DNA of 64,000 nucleotides from Desulfuromonas thiophila (GTDB taxonomy: Bacteria; Desulfobacterota; Desulfuromonadia; Desulfuromonadales; Desulfuromonadaceae). Shown one piece after another: positions 51,095-59,939 of the stretch (positions are counted from its first letter, which is position 1; each line of letters begins with the position of its first letter). The stretch spans positions 62,001 to 126,000 of the forward strand of contig NZ_FNAQ01000003.1 of assembly GCF_900101955.1 (NCBI RefSeq), in the 5' to 3' direction. Position numbers and translations under genes: made by a program. Under the pieces are notes generated by a model. It had not been told where the DNA came from, did not search any database, and worked only from the letters and a program-made list of their open reading frames with translations.

Positions 51095-53095
51095 ATGAAT
51101 GCCTTGTTGATGGCCATGGGGCTGTTGGTGGTGGGGGCGCTGTTGAGTTTGCTGATCGGCCGGCGGTCAGCGCTCTGCTCCCTGTGCGCGGTGCTGAGCA
51201 ATCTGCTGGCCAGCGTGCTGGTGGTGCCGCTGGCCGTGCGGGTGCTGGCCGGCAACCTGAAGCTGGATTTCAGTTGGGGTTGGGCGGTGTCGGGTGGCAG
51301 CCTGAATCTGCAGCTGGATGCCCTGGCCGCCTGTTTTCTGCTGCCCATTGCGCTGCTCAATGTCTGCTGTGCCCTTTACGGCGCCGGCTATCTGCGCCAG
51401 GAAGGCCACCATCGTTCGCTGGCGCCTCACTGGTTTTTCTACAACCTGATGGTGGCGGCCATGCTGCTGGTGGTGCTGGCGGCCAATGCCCTGCTGTTTC
51501 TGGCGGCCTGGGAGGTCATGACTTTGGCGTCGTTCTTTCTGGTGGCCTGGGATCATCAGGACGAGGAGGTGCGACGGGCGGCCGGCCTCTATCTGATGGT
51601 GGCCCACGGTGGCCTGACCCTGCTGCTGCTGTTCTTTGCCCAGGTTGGTGCCTTAAGTGGCAGTTTCGACTTTGCTGCCTTCGGGCCGCTCCGGCAACTG
51701 CCGCCACTGCCGGCGGCGCTGCTGTTTGGCCTGTTGCTGGGCGGGTTCGGGGTCAAGGCCGGGCTGCTGCCCTTGCACATCTGGCTGCCCGGCGCCCATC
51801 CGGCGGCGCCCAGTCATGTGTCGGCCATGATGTCGGGCGTGCTGGTTAAAACGGGTTTGTACGGCTTACTGCGGTTTTTGCTGCTGTTGCCGCCGGCGCC
51901 GGCCTGGTGGGGCTATTTGCTGGCACTGCTGGGGATCGCCGGCGCGTTGTACGGCATTACCCAGGCTGCGCTACAGAGCGATATCAAACGCTGCTTGGCC
52001 TATTCCACGGTGGAAAATCTCGGCATCCTGTTTCTTGGTCTGGGGTTGACGCTGGCGGCGCAGGCCCAGGGGCGCGAGCTGCTGGCGCTGTTGGCCGGTA
52101 GTGGCACCCTGCTGCATCTGTGGAATCATGTGCTGTTCAAGGGGCTGATGTTTCTTGGAGCCGGCGCGTTGCTGCAAGCGAGTGGCAGTCGCGACATCAA
52201 CCGGCTGGGGGGATTGCTGCGGCGCCTGCCGCTGGTGGGGCTGTGCTGGATCGGCGGTGCCCTGGCGCTGAGTGCCGTGCCACCGTTCAACGGCCTGACC
52301 GGCGAGGCGCTGCTTTATCTGACCCTGCTGCAGGCGGCCAGCACCCTGCCGGCTGCTATGGCCTTGCCGGCGGTGCTGTTGGTCGGTTTGCTGGCCCTGG
52401 TGGGCGCCATCGCCCTGGTGACCTTTGTCCGCCTGATCGGCCTGTCTTTGCTGGGAGCGCCGCGCAGCGCAGCGGCGGCGCAGGCGCGGCAGGTTTCGCC
52501 GCTTTTATGGCTGCCGCTGGTGCTGTTGTGTGGGGCCTGTCTTGTGGCCGGCCTGTGGCCAGCCCCCCTGCTGCGGCTGCAGGCGCCGGTGGTGGCGCTG
52601 CTGGCGCCGTTGGCGGCCGTCGATTCGCTGCCGGCCAGCGGACTGCAGCTGCCACAGCAGCTGGGCTGCTTTGGCGGTGCGGTGCTGTTGCTGGTACTGG
52701 CGGTTGTGGGGCTGCTGCTGGGGTTGCGCCGGCGCCGGCCGTTGCGTTGGCAGCCCACCTGGGGCTGTGGCTATGTGGCGCCCGCTGCACGCCAGTCCTA
52801 CAGTGCTGCCGGTTTTTCCGAGTTGCTGTTTCGGCGGCTGCTGCCGCGGTTTTTGCAGCCGCGCGTGCAGTTGCAGGCGCCTGCTGAGTTGCTGGCCGGC
52901 GCGGCGCGGTTGAACCAGCAGGCGCCGGATCCGTTACTGGAGTCTTCCTGGCTGCCACTCATGCGGCGGCTGGCGCAGGATTGTCAGCGGTTGCGCTGGC
53001 TGCAGCAGGGCCAGCTGGCCATCTACCTGCTGTACATCTTTGTCACCAGTGCATTGCTGCTGGTGTGGACCCTGTGGGCGGGGAGGGGAGGATGA
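51095..53095 (+). CDS. Ehr/Hyf-type proton-conducting membrane subunit 1 (HyfB/NuoL-like)
   Basis: 666 residues, about 14 transmembrane helices. It has the NuoL/M/N core (FGVKAGLLPLHIWLPGAHPA then APSHVSAMMSGVLVKTGLYGL; CLAYSTVENLGILFL) with the conserved lysines and His of the proton path, and the C-terminal TWGCGYVAP motif of HyfB/HycC proteins. The ATG at 51095 has only a weak ribosome site. It starts the cluster, and the near-identical type gene 53100-55079 follows directly. It would pump protons in the inner membrane. Named Ehr rather than Hyf because the large subunit of this cluster lacks NiFe ligands. Confidence 0.85.
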   Translation: MNALLMAMGLLVVGALLSLLIGRRSALCSLCAVLSNLLASVLVVPLAVRVLAGNLKLDFSWGWAVSGGSLNLQLDALAACFLLPIALLNVCCALYGAGYLRQEGHHRSLAPHWFFYNLMVAAMLLVVLAANALLFLAAWEVMTLASFFLVAWDHQDEEVRRAAGLYLMVAHGGLTLLLLFFAQVGALSGSFDFAAFGPLRQLPPLPAALLFGLLLGGFGVKAGLLPLHIWLPGAHPAAPSHVSAMMSGVLVKTGLYGLLRFLLLLPPAPAWWGYLLALLGIAGALYGITQAALQSDIKRCLAYSTVENLGILFLGLGLTLAAQAQGRELLALLAGSGTLLHLWNHVLFKGLMFLGAGALLQASGSRDINRLGGLLRRLPLVGLCWIGGALALSAVPPFNGLTGEALLYLTLLQAASTLPAAMALPAVLLVGLLALVGAIALVTFVRLIGLSLLGAPRSAAAAQARQVSPLLWLPLVLLCGACLVAGLWPAPLLRLQAPVVALLAPLAAVDSLPASGLQLPQQLGCFGGAVLLLVLAVVGLLLGLRRRRPLRWQPTWGCGYVAPAARQSYSAAGFSELLFRRLLPRFLQPRVQLQAPAELLAGAARLNQQAPDPLLESSWLPLMRRLAQDCQRLRWLQQGQLAIYLLYIFVTSALLLVWTLWAGRGG

Positions 53096-53099
53096 GCGG

Positions 53100-55079
53100 A
53101 TGATTGTCTTTCTGGTGGGGATTGTTCTGATCGTCGCTTCCGGTCTGGTGGGCCTGCTGCTGCCGCGCCAGGCGCCAGCGGGAGAGCGTCTGGCCTGTGG
53201 CCTGACCCTGCTGGGGGTGGCCTGCTGTGCGCTGGCCCTGCCGCAACTGCTGTACAGCGGTGAAACGCTGCGGCAGCCCTGGGCGTTGCCGGCCGGCCAG
53301 TTGGTGCTGGCTGTTGATGGCCTGGCGGCGGTTTTCATCGTACCGCTGCTGCTGGTGCTGGCTGCCACGGCGCTCTATGGCTTGGGCTACTGGCCTCAGC
53401 GGCATCACCCCACCAGTGGACGAAAGCTGCGCTTGTTCTTTGGTCTGAGCGGCGGCGCCCTGTTGCTGCTGCTGGCCAGTCGTGATGCGATTCTGTTTCT
53501 GGTGAGCTGGGAGATCATGGCCCTGGGGGGCTATTTTCTGGTTACCGCCGAGGATGATAAGGCGCTCAGCCGCCAGGCCGGTTATCTCTACCTGATTGCG
53601 ACCCATAGCGGCACCCTGGCCCTGTTTGCCCTGTTCGCCCTGCTGGAGCAGCTCTCCGGCAGCACCCTGTTTCCCGTGGCTGCCAGTCTGCCGGCCGCGC
53701 CACCCGCCCTGTTTGGGCTGGCACTGCTGGGCTTTGGCGTCAAGGCCGGACTGATGCCGCTGCACATCTGGCTGCCGGCCGCTCATGCCGCCGCGCCCAG
53801 CCATGCCTCGGCCCTGCTGTCGGGCGTGCTGATCAAAAGCGGTATCTACGGTCTGGTGCGACTGACCTCGTTTTTTGCCACGATCCCGCCCTGGTGGGGC
53901 TGGACGTTGCTGGTGCTGGGTACGCTGTCGGCGGTGTTCGGTGTGGTGCTGGCGCTGGCGCAGCACGATATCAAGCGCCTGCTGGCCTATCACAGTGTCG
54001 AGAACATCGGCATCATCGCCCTGGGGCTCAGCCTGGCCCTGCTCGGGCGCAGCTATGAGGCGCCGGCGCTGGTGGTGCTGGGGTTGAGTGGCGCTCTGCT
54101 GCATACCCTCAACCATGGGTTGTTCAAGTCGCTCTTGTTTCTCAGTGCCGGCGCCGTCATTCAGCGGGTCGGCAGCCGCCGGATGGATGCGTTCGGTGGC
54201 CTGTTACGAACAATGCCGCTGACCGGCCTGCTGTTTCTGGGTGCGGCCGTGGCCATTTGCGGTTTGCCGCCGCTCAACGGTTTCATCAGCGAATGGCTGA
54301 TTTATCTGGGGGCCTTCGAGGCGGTCGACGCCGCTCGGCCATTGCAGGCGGTCCTGCTGGTGGCGCCGGTGCTGGCACTGGTGGGTGGCTTGGCGTTGGC
54401 CTGTTTTGTCAAGGTGTTCGGTGTCAGCTTCCTCGGCCAGGCCCGCACGGCGGCGGCCCGGGGGGCGCACGAGGCTTCAGTTTTGTTGCTGGGGCCGATG
54501 GCGCTGCTGCTGCTGGCCTGCGGCCTGATCGGTCTGCTGCCACAGCTGCTGGTGCCGCTGTTGCGGCGGGCGGTGCGGGATTGGTGGCCTGGCATTGCTG
54601 ACCCGGTTTCGGCCAGTCTGACCGATCTGGTGCCACTGGGGGGCGAAATGGCGCCGTTGGCCAGCATCAGTCGGCTGGCCGCGCTGCTGTTGCTGCTGAG
54701 CGCCCTGGTCTGGTGGTGGCTGCGCCGGCTGGCGCGGCTGGCGCCGCTCGATCAGCCCACTTGGGGCTGTGGCTATGGCGCAGCGACGCCACGGATGCAG
54801 TACAGCGCCAGTTCCTTTGCTGCGCTGCTGGTGGGCCTGTTCCGCTTCAGCCTGGCGACGCGTTGCGAGGGCCGCCAGGTGCGCGGGCTGTTGCCGCCGC
54901 GCCAGAGTTTTGCCAGTCACAGTGCCGACCCGGTCCTCGATGGCCTGCTCGGGCCGCTGGCGCGGGGGCTGTGCGGGCTGTTTCAGCAGCTGCGGCGCTG
55001 GATTCAGAATGGCCGGCTGGCGGCTTACCTGCTGTATGTTGCCGTTACGCTGCTGGTGCTACTGTTTCTGACCCGCTAA
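53100..55079 (+). CDS. Ehr/Hyf-type proton-conducting membrane subunit 2 (HyfB/NuoL-like)
   Basis: 659 residues, about 14 transmembrane helices and the same architecture as its neighbour: FGVKAGLMPLHIWLPAAHAA, APSHASALLSGVLIKSGIYGL, LLAYHSVENIGIIALGL, and the closing PTWGCGYGAATPRMQYS. It is a paralogue, not a fragment. The ATG at 53100 lies 4 nt after the first subunit's stop with GGGAGGGGAGGA in front. A second HyfB-like subunit is a feature of Geobacter-type Ehr clusters (from memory, Coppi 2005). A 297-bp gap of hairpins separates it from the HyfC-like gene. Confidence 0.85.
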   Translation: MIVFLVGIVLIVASGLVGLLLPRQAPAGERLACGLTLLGVACCALALPQLLYSGETLRQPWALPAGQLVLAVDGLAAVFIVPLLLVLAATALYGLGYWPQRHHPTSGRKLRLFFGLSGGALLLLLASRDAILFLVSWEIMALGGYFLVTAEDDKALSRQAGYLYLIATHSGTLALFALFALLEQLSGSTLFPVAASLPAAPPALFGLALLGFGVKAGLMPLHIWLPAAHAAAPSHASALLSGVLIKSGIYGLVRLTSFFATIPPWWGWTLLVLGTLSAVFGVVLALAQHDIKRLLAYHSVENIGIIALGLSLALLGRSYEAPALVVLGLSGALLHTLNHGLFKSLLFLSAGAVIQRVGSRRMDAFGGLLRTMPLTGLLFLGAAVAICGLPPLNGFISEWLIYLGAFEAVDAARPLQAVLLVAPVLALVGGLALACFVKVFGVSFLGQARTAAARGAHEASVLLLGPMALLLLACGLIGLLPQLLVPLLRRAVRDWWPGIADPVSASLTDLVPLGGEMAPLASISRLAALLLLLSALVWWWLRRLARLAPLDQPTWGCGYGAATPRMQYSASSFAALLVGLFRFSLATRCEGRQVRGLLPPRQSFASHSADPVLDGLLGPLARGLCGLFQQLRRWIQNGRLAAYLLYVAVTLLVLLFLTR

Positions 55080-55376
55080 CGGGCCGTTGCGCTTGCCGCT
55101 GCCCGTGACGGGCAAGTGGCAGCAAGAAGGCTTTTTGGATGACTTCGCAAGAAGTCAGCGCCACGCCCATGAATGGGCGCGCTAATGAATGGCTTGGTTT
55201 GTAAGCTGTTGTTTTATGAGAAAAAGGAAGCCGCATTTTCGCTTTGCGACCTCATCTTTTTTGCTTCTGCGCTTTTTTGTCAGCAAGGGGAAAATCGTAC
55301 GTTCGGCTTGCCCAGCCGGATAAGCTCCGTAAGGGTCTTTTCCAGGCGCCGGGCAAGTGGAAAGGATGGCGGGCTC
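55080..55376. repeat. Intergenic hairpin mosaic inside the Ehr cluster
   Basis: Three tandem inverted repeats: TGCCCG-TGA-CGGGCA (about 55100-55114), GACTTC-GCAA-GAAGTC (55141-55156) and CGCCCAT-GA-ATGGGCG (about 55164-55179). No T-run follows them. The rest is open but carries no recognised gene. The block separates the two antiporter-like genes from the other Ehr genes and may modulate read-through. Confidence 0.5.
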
Positions 55377-56291
55377 ATGTTGGGTTCTGTTCTGTTGCAT
55401 CTGCTGGTGTTGCTGCTGTTTGCACCGTTGCTGCTGGGGGTGATCACCAAAACCAAGGCTGCGTTTGCCGGCCGGGTCGGCGCGCCGCTGCTGCTGCCCT
55501 ATTACGATCTGGCGCGGCTGTGGCGTAAAGGTTTTGTGCTGAGTCAGACCACCAGCTGGGTGTTCCTCGCCGGTCCGGCGGTGGGCTTGGTGGTGCCACT
55601 GCTAGCCGCTCTGCTGCTGCCGTTGGGACCGCTGGCGGCGCCGCTGTCCTTTCGCGGCGATCTGATCCTGTTCGTCTACCTGTTCGCCCTGGGACGGTTT
55701 TTCACTGCCACGGCGGCCCTTGATACCGGATCGAGTTTTGAAGGCATGGGCGCGGCCCGCGAGGTGACCTTTTCCTGCTTGGCCGAACCGACCCTGTTTT
55801 TTGTGCTGCTGGCCCTGGCCCGCTGCGGCAACAGTTTGACCCTCAATGGCATGTTGGGAGGGCATCTGGCGGCCCTGTGGGCCAGTACGACTGGCGCGGC
55901 CCTGGCCTTGCTGGTGGTTTGTCTGCTGGTGCTGCTACTGGTGGAAAACTCGCGCATTCCCTTCGATGATCCCAATACCCACCTGGAACTGACCATGGTG
56001 CACGAGGTCATGGTGCTGGATCACAGCGGTCCGGCCCTGGCTCTGATTCATTATGGCGCGGCGCTGAAGCTGATGGTGCTGGGCGCGCTCATTGTCCGTT
56101 TGCTGCTGCCCTTTGAAACCGGCCAGCTGGCACTGGATCTGACGTTGTTTCTTGTGGGTCTGCTGCTGCTGGCGGTGGTGGTCGGGGTCATCGAATCGAC
56201 CATGGCGCGGCTGCGACTGCCGCGTGTGCCACAGGTGCTGGTGGGAACCAGTCTGCTGTCGCTGTTCGCCCTGGTGCTGATTCTGCGCTGA
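55377..56291 (+). CDS. Ehr/Hyf-type membrane subunit (HyfC/NuoH-like)
   Basis: 304 residues, about 8 transmembrane helices, with the NuoH/HycD signature: FAGRVGAPLLLPYYDLARL, the ALGRFFTATAALDTGSSFEGMGAAREV segment (family-typical), and NSRIPFDDPNTHLELTMVHEV. In complex I and group 4 hydrogenases this subunit links the peripheral arm to the proton-pumping subunits. The ATG at 55377 has AAAGGATGGCGGGCTC in front. It is followed by the HyfE-like gene. Confidence 0.88.
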   Translation: MLGSVLLHLLVLLLFAPLLLGVITKTKAAFAGRVGAPLLLPYYDLARLWRKGFVLSQTTSWVFLAGPAVGLVVPLLAALLLPLGPLAAPLSFRGDLILFVYLFALGRFFTATAALDTGSSFEGMGAAREVTFSCLAEPTLFFVLLALARCGNSLTLNGMLGGHLAALWASTTGAALALLVVCLLVLLLVENSRIPFDDPNTHLELTMVHEVMVLDHSGPALALIHYGAALKLMVLGALIVRLLLPFETGQLALDLTLFLVGLLLLAVVVGVIESTMARLRLPRVPQVLVGTSLLSLFALVLILR

Positions 56292-56334
56292 GCCACCATC
56301 TGTTTGAATGCCTATCCCTGAACTGGAGGGGCCG

Positions 56335-56964
56335 ATGACCAACATTGTCTTGCTGCTGATTCTGCTGATCAATTTTTATGCGCTGGGCACCGCCCGACTG
56401 GTGGCCGGCATTCGCGCCGTGGCCCTGCAGGGCGCCCTGCTGGCCCTGCTGCCGCCACTGGCCCATGGTCTGCATGGTCACACCCTGTTCCTGACCCTGG
56501 TCAGCCTGAGTCTTAAGGGACTGCTGATTCCCTGGCTGCTGCAGCGGGCCATTCGCGAGGTGCGCATCCGCCGCGAAATCGAGCCGTTGATTGGCTATGT
56601 GCCGACCCTGATTCTCGGTACGCTGGTGACGGTTGGTTCCTTTTTGTTCAGTGACTTTCTGCCGCTGGCGCCGGAGCATTACCGCAGCCTGTTCATTCCG
56701 GCAGCGCTGGCCACCCTGTTCAGCGGTTTTTTGCTGCTGATGACCCGGCGCAAGGCCATTACCCAGGTGCTGGGCTATCTGATCATGGAAAACGGTATCT
56801 TCATCTTTGCCGTGCTGCTGGCCGAGGCCATGCCGCTGACGGTCGAGGCCGGGGTGTTGCTCGACCTGCTGGTGGCCACCTTCGTCATGGGAATCGTCAT
56901 GAATCAGATCAACCGTGAATTCGCCGCCCTGAGCACCAGCTCGCTGACGGCTCTGAAGGAGTGA
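56335..56964 (+). CDS. Ehr/Hyf-type membrane subunit (HyfE/NuoK-like)
   Basis: 209 residues with about six transmembrane helices: LLLILLINFYALGTARLV, VTVGSFLFSDFLPL, and a NuoK-like AITQVLGYLIMENGIFIF with its conserved Glu in the membrane. The ATG at 56335 (GGAGGGGCCG before it) is preferred over an upstream start. HyfE-type subunits extend the antiporter module of group 4 complexes. It is followed 4 nt later by the HyfF-like gene. Confidence 0.85.
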   Translation: MTNIVLLLILLINFYALGTARLVAGIRAVALQGALLALLPPLAHGLHGHTLFLTLVSLSLKGLLIPWLLQRAIREVRIRREIEPLIGYVPTLILGTLVTVGSFLFSDFLPLAPEHYRSLFIPAALATLFSGFLLLMTRRKAITQVLGYLIMENGIFIFAVLLAEAMPLTVEAGVLLDLLVATFVMGIVMNQINREFAALSTSSLTALKE

Positions 56965-56968
56965 TGCC

Positions 56969-58393
56969 ATGCTGCTGTTGTTGATGCTTCTGCCGCTGGC
57001 GGCGGCCCTGCTGGCCCTGCTGCTGCCCTGGCACCAGGGCCGCTCCTGGTTGCTGGCCGGCTGCGCCAGTCTGCATCTGGCGCTCTGTCTGTTCGCCTTC
57101 GACCGGATGACGCCGCTGGGCAGCTGGTTCGGTTTCGATGCCCTGTCGCATCTGGTGCTGCTGGTTACCAGCCTGCTGTACTGCGGTTGTTCGTTTTATG
57201 CCGTTGGTTATTTCAATATTCACCGGGAGCGGGGCAACCGCGTTATCGTCTTCTGTCTGCTGCTGTTTCTCGCCACCATGACCATGGCTATCGCCGCCCG
57301 CCATTTCGGGGTGCTGTGGGTGGCGGTGGAGGGGACCACTCTGGCCAGCGCGCCGCTGATCTATTACAACCGCAATCGCCTGTCCATCGAAGCCACCTGG
57401 AAGTATCTGCTGCTGTGTTCGGTCGGGATCGGCCTGGCCATGGTCGGCATCCTGTTCTTTGCCTATGCCGCGCTGGTCAGCCAGTTGCAGCCGGTGTCGC
57501 TGCAGCTGGATGTGTTGCTGGCCCAGGCCCCGCAGCTGGCGCCGGCCTGGCTCCATGCCGGCTATGCTTTTTTGCTGGTCGGCTTCGGTACTAAGATGGG
57601 GCTGGCACCGCTGCACAGCTGGAAACCCGACGCCTACGGCGAGGCGCCGGGACTGGTGGGCGCGCTGCTGGCCGGCGGTCTGACCAGCGTTGCCTTTCTT
57701 GCCATCCTGCGGGCGGTGCAGGTGATGACGGCTGCCGGCGACGGTCCGTTGGCACGGCAGATCCTGCTGGTGCTGGGCCTGCTGTCGCTGTTGCTGGCGG
57801 CCGTGTTCATGGTGCGCCAGCCCGATATCAAGCGGCTGCTGGCCTATTCGTCGGTGGAACACATGGGCCTGCTGGCCATCGGCATTGGCATTGGCGGCCT
57901 GGCCACCTTCGCTGCCCTGCTGCATCTGATCAACAACGCCCTGACCAAGGGTTGCCTGTTCCTGTCGGCCGGCAACATCCAGCGGGCCTATGCCAGCAAG
58001 CGCCTGTCTGAGGTGCGCGGCGCACTGGCGACCCTGCCGCTGTCGGGCGGGCTGTTCCTGGCCGGGTTTCTGGCCATTACCGGCTCGCCGCCCTTTGGCC
58101 CCTTCATCAGCGAATTCACCCTGCTGCGCGGCATGATGGCCGCTGATCGCGGCGGCATTGCCCTGCTGGTGCTGGTGCTGCTGGCACTGGTGTTTGTCGG
58201 CATGGCGGCCACGGCCCTGACGGCCACCCAGGGTGAAGCTGTCAAGCTCGACACGCCCTATGCCGACCGTCCCCTGCTGGTGGTGCCACCGCTGTGTTTC
58301 CTGCTGTTGGTGCTGCTGTTGGGACTCTATCTGCCGGAACCGTTGCAGCAGGCCCTGCAGGCGGCGGCCGCCGTTGTGGAGGTGCGCTCATGA
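56969..58393 (+). CDS. Ehr/Hyf-type proton-conducting subunit (HyfF/NuoN-like)
   Basis: 474 residues, about 13 transmembrane helices. NuoL/M/N-type core with GTKMGLAPLHSWKPDAYGEAP, LLAYSSVEHMGLLAIGIGIGG, and ITGSPPFGPFISEF. This is the third antiporter-like protein of the cluster. Its stop overlaps the start of the large-subunit gene (ATGA), indicating coupled translation with that soluble subunit. Confidence 0.88.
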   Translation: MLLLLMLLPLAAALLALLLPWHQGRSWLLAGCASLHLALCLFAFDRMTPLGSWFGFDALSHLVLLVTSLLYCGCSFYAVGYFNIHRERGNRVIVFCLLLFLATMTMAIAARHFGVLWVAVEGTTLASAPLIYYNRNRLSIEATWKYLLLCSVGIGLAMVGILFFAYAALVSQLQPVSLQLDVLLAQAPQLAPAWLHAGYAFLLVGFGTKMGLAPLHSWKPDAYGEAPGLVGALLAGGLTSVAFLAILRAVQVMTAAGDGPLARQILLVLGLLSLLLAAVFMVRQPDIKRLLAYSSVEHMGLLAIGIGIGGLATFAALLHLINNALTKGCLFLSAGNIQRAYASKRLSEVRGALATLPLSGGLFLAGFLAITGSPPFGPFISEFTLLRGMMAADRGGIALLVLVLLALVFVGMAATALTATQGEAVKLDTPYADRPLLVVPPLCFLLLVLLLGLYLPEPLQQALQAAAAVVEVRS

Positions 58394-59910
58394 GCTTTCC
58401 CGCCACCGCCTGCTGTTTCACTCCCAACCAGCGTGTTGCCCTGGCCGATCTGCCGCTTCTGAACTATGCCGACTTTGCTGCCGCCCTGTTGCAGACGGTG
58501 GCCGAGGGGGGGCGGATCGCCAGCTACTTCGGTCGGCCGACCGCTGCCGGGCTGGAGATTTTCGCCCTTGCCCTGCGCGATGACCGGCGGGGCCGCCTGG
58601 CGCTGTGGCGCACCCGTGTGGGCGCTGAATTTGATGCCCTGACACCGGTCTGTCCGCAACTGCATCTGTTTGAGCGGGAACTGGCCGAGCAGTACGGCGT
58701 GCGGCCTGTCGGCCATCCCTGGCTCAAGCTGGTGCGTTTTCATCGTCCCTGGGGCGGCGCGGTTGACCTGTGGGACCGCAAGGGCGCCTGCTCCTGTGGT
58801 CAGATGGATTTTTACCAGGTGGAAGGTGAGGAGGTCCACGAGGTGGCCGTAGGCCCGGTCCATGCCGGTATCATTGAACCTGGCCATTTCCGTTTTCAGT
58901 GTCACGGCGAGGAGGTGTTGCATCTGGAGATCTCCCTCGGCTATCAGCACCGTGGCCTGGAACCCGATCTGATCGGTGGCCCCCAGGGGCGCACGCCTTA
59001 TCAGCTGGAAGCCGTCGCCGGCGACAGCAGCATTGCCCAGGCCACCGCCTACGCGGAACTGGTCGAAACCCTGGCCGGCATCAGTGCCCCGCCGCGGGCG
59101 CTGCAGCTGCGTGCCCTTGGGCTGGAATACGAGCGCCTCGCCAACCATGTTGGCGATGTCGGCGCCCTGGCCGGCGATGTCGGTTTTTTGCCCACCTCCT
59201 CCTTTTGTGGTCGTCTGCGCGGCGACTATCTCAATCTCAGCGCCGAGCTGTGTGGCAGCCGCTTCGGCCGTGGTCTGGTGCGGCCTGGCGGGGTGGTATT
59301 CGATCTTGACGACGCGCTGATCAAGCGCATGTGCGAGCGGCTGGCCATTCTTGAGCCTGAAACGCGCGGCGCCATCGATCTGTGTTTCGATACCCCTTCG
59401 GTGCTGGCACGTTTCGAGGGCATTGGTTGTCTTCGTACGGAAGACGCCGAGGCGCTGGGCCTGGTCGGCCTGCCGGCGCGGGCCTGCGGCCTGGCCCGTG
59501 ATCTGCGGCAGAACTATCCCAACAGTTTCTGGGCCGAAAATTTCGGTGACTGCCTGACCGAAGACAGCGGAGATATCTTCGCTCGTGGCAACCTGCGGCG
59601 GCGCGAGATCTACGCTGCCCTGGCTCAGGTCAACCAGATTCTGCGCCGCTTGACGGCAGGGCCGCTGACGCGGCCGGTGGCTGCCTTGGCGCCCAACAGT
59701 CTGGCGGTCGGTCTGTGCGAGGGTTGGCGCGGCGAACTGGTGCATGTGGCGCTGACCGATGATGCCGGTTGTTTCGAACGCTACAAGATTGTCGATCCGT
59801 CATTCCATAACTGGAGCGGTCTGGCCCAGGCGCTGCGTGGCCAGCAGATCTCCGATTTTCCGCTGTGTAACAAAAGCTTCAATCTGTCCTACTGTGGTTT
59901 CGACCTGTAA
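58390..59910 (+). CDS. Ehr large subunit: NuoC-NuoD-like fusion lacking NiFe ligands
   Basis: 506 residues. The N-terminal ~130 residues form a NuoC-like domain (FERELAEQYGVRPVGHPWLKLVRF). The rest is a hydrogenase/NuoD-type large subunit with VGPVHAGIIEPGHFRF and LGYQHRGLEP. At the first NiFe site, where active enzymes have ER-C-G-x-C, it reads EAVAGDS (207-213), so both ligand cysteines are Ala210 and Ser213. At the C terminus DPCxxC is replaced by NLSYCG (498-503). All four ligands are lost, as in Ehr (energy-converting hydrogenase-related) complexes described for Geobacter and as in complex I NuoD. It is coupled to hyfF by overlap. Its partner substrate is unknown. Confidence 0.88.
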   Translation: MSFPATACCFTPNQRVALADLPLLNYADFAAALLQTVAEGGRIASYFGRPTAAGLEIFALALRDDRRGRLALWRTRVGAEFDALTPVCPQLHLFERELAEQYGVRPVGHPWLKLVRFHRPWGGAVDLWDRKGACSCGQMDFYQVEGEEVHEVAVGPVHAGIIEPGHFRFQCHGEEVLHLEISLGYQHRGLEPDLIGGPQGRTPYQLEAVAGDSSIAQATAYAELVETLAGISAPPRALQLRALGLEYERLANHVGDVGALAGDVGFLPTSSFCGRLRGDYLNLSAELCGSRFGRGLVRPGGVVFDLDDALIKRMCERLAILEPETRGAIDLCFDTPSVLARFEGIGCLRTEDAEALGLVGLPARACGLARDLRQNYPNSFWAENFGDCLTEDSGDIFARGNLRRREIYAALAQVNQILRRLTAGPLTRPVAALAPNSLAVGLCEGWRGELVHVALTDDAGCFERYKIVDPSFHNWSGLAQALRGQQISDFPLCNKSFNLSYCGFDL

Positions 59911-59939
59911 CCGGCAGGTGGTAGCGAAAGAGAGGCGTC

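Noticed and set aside
50904-51098. 64-codon frame between the HTH-EIIA gene and the first HyfB-like gene
   Set aside because: It starts at a TGATG overlap but has no ribosome site, unusual composition and no resemblance to a known protein.
53100-55079. Second NuoL-like gene as a pseudogene of the first
   Set aside because: It is full length, with intact motifs and its own ribosome site, so it is a genuine paralogue.
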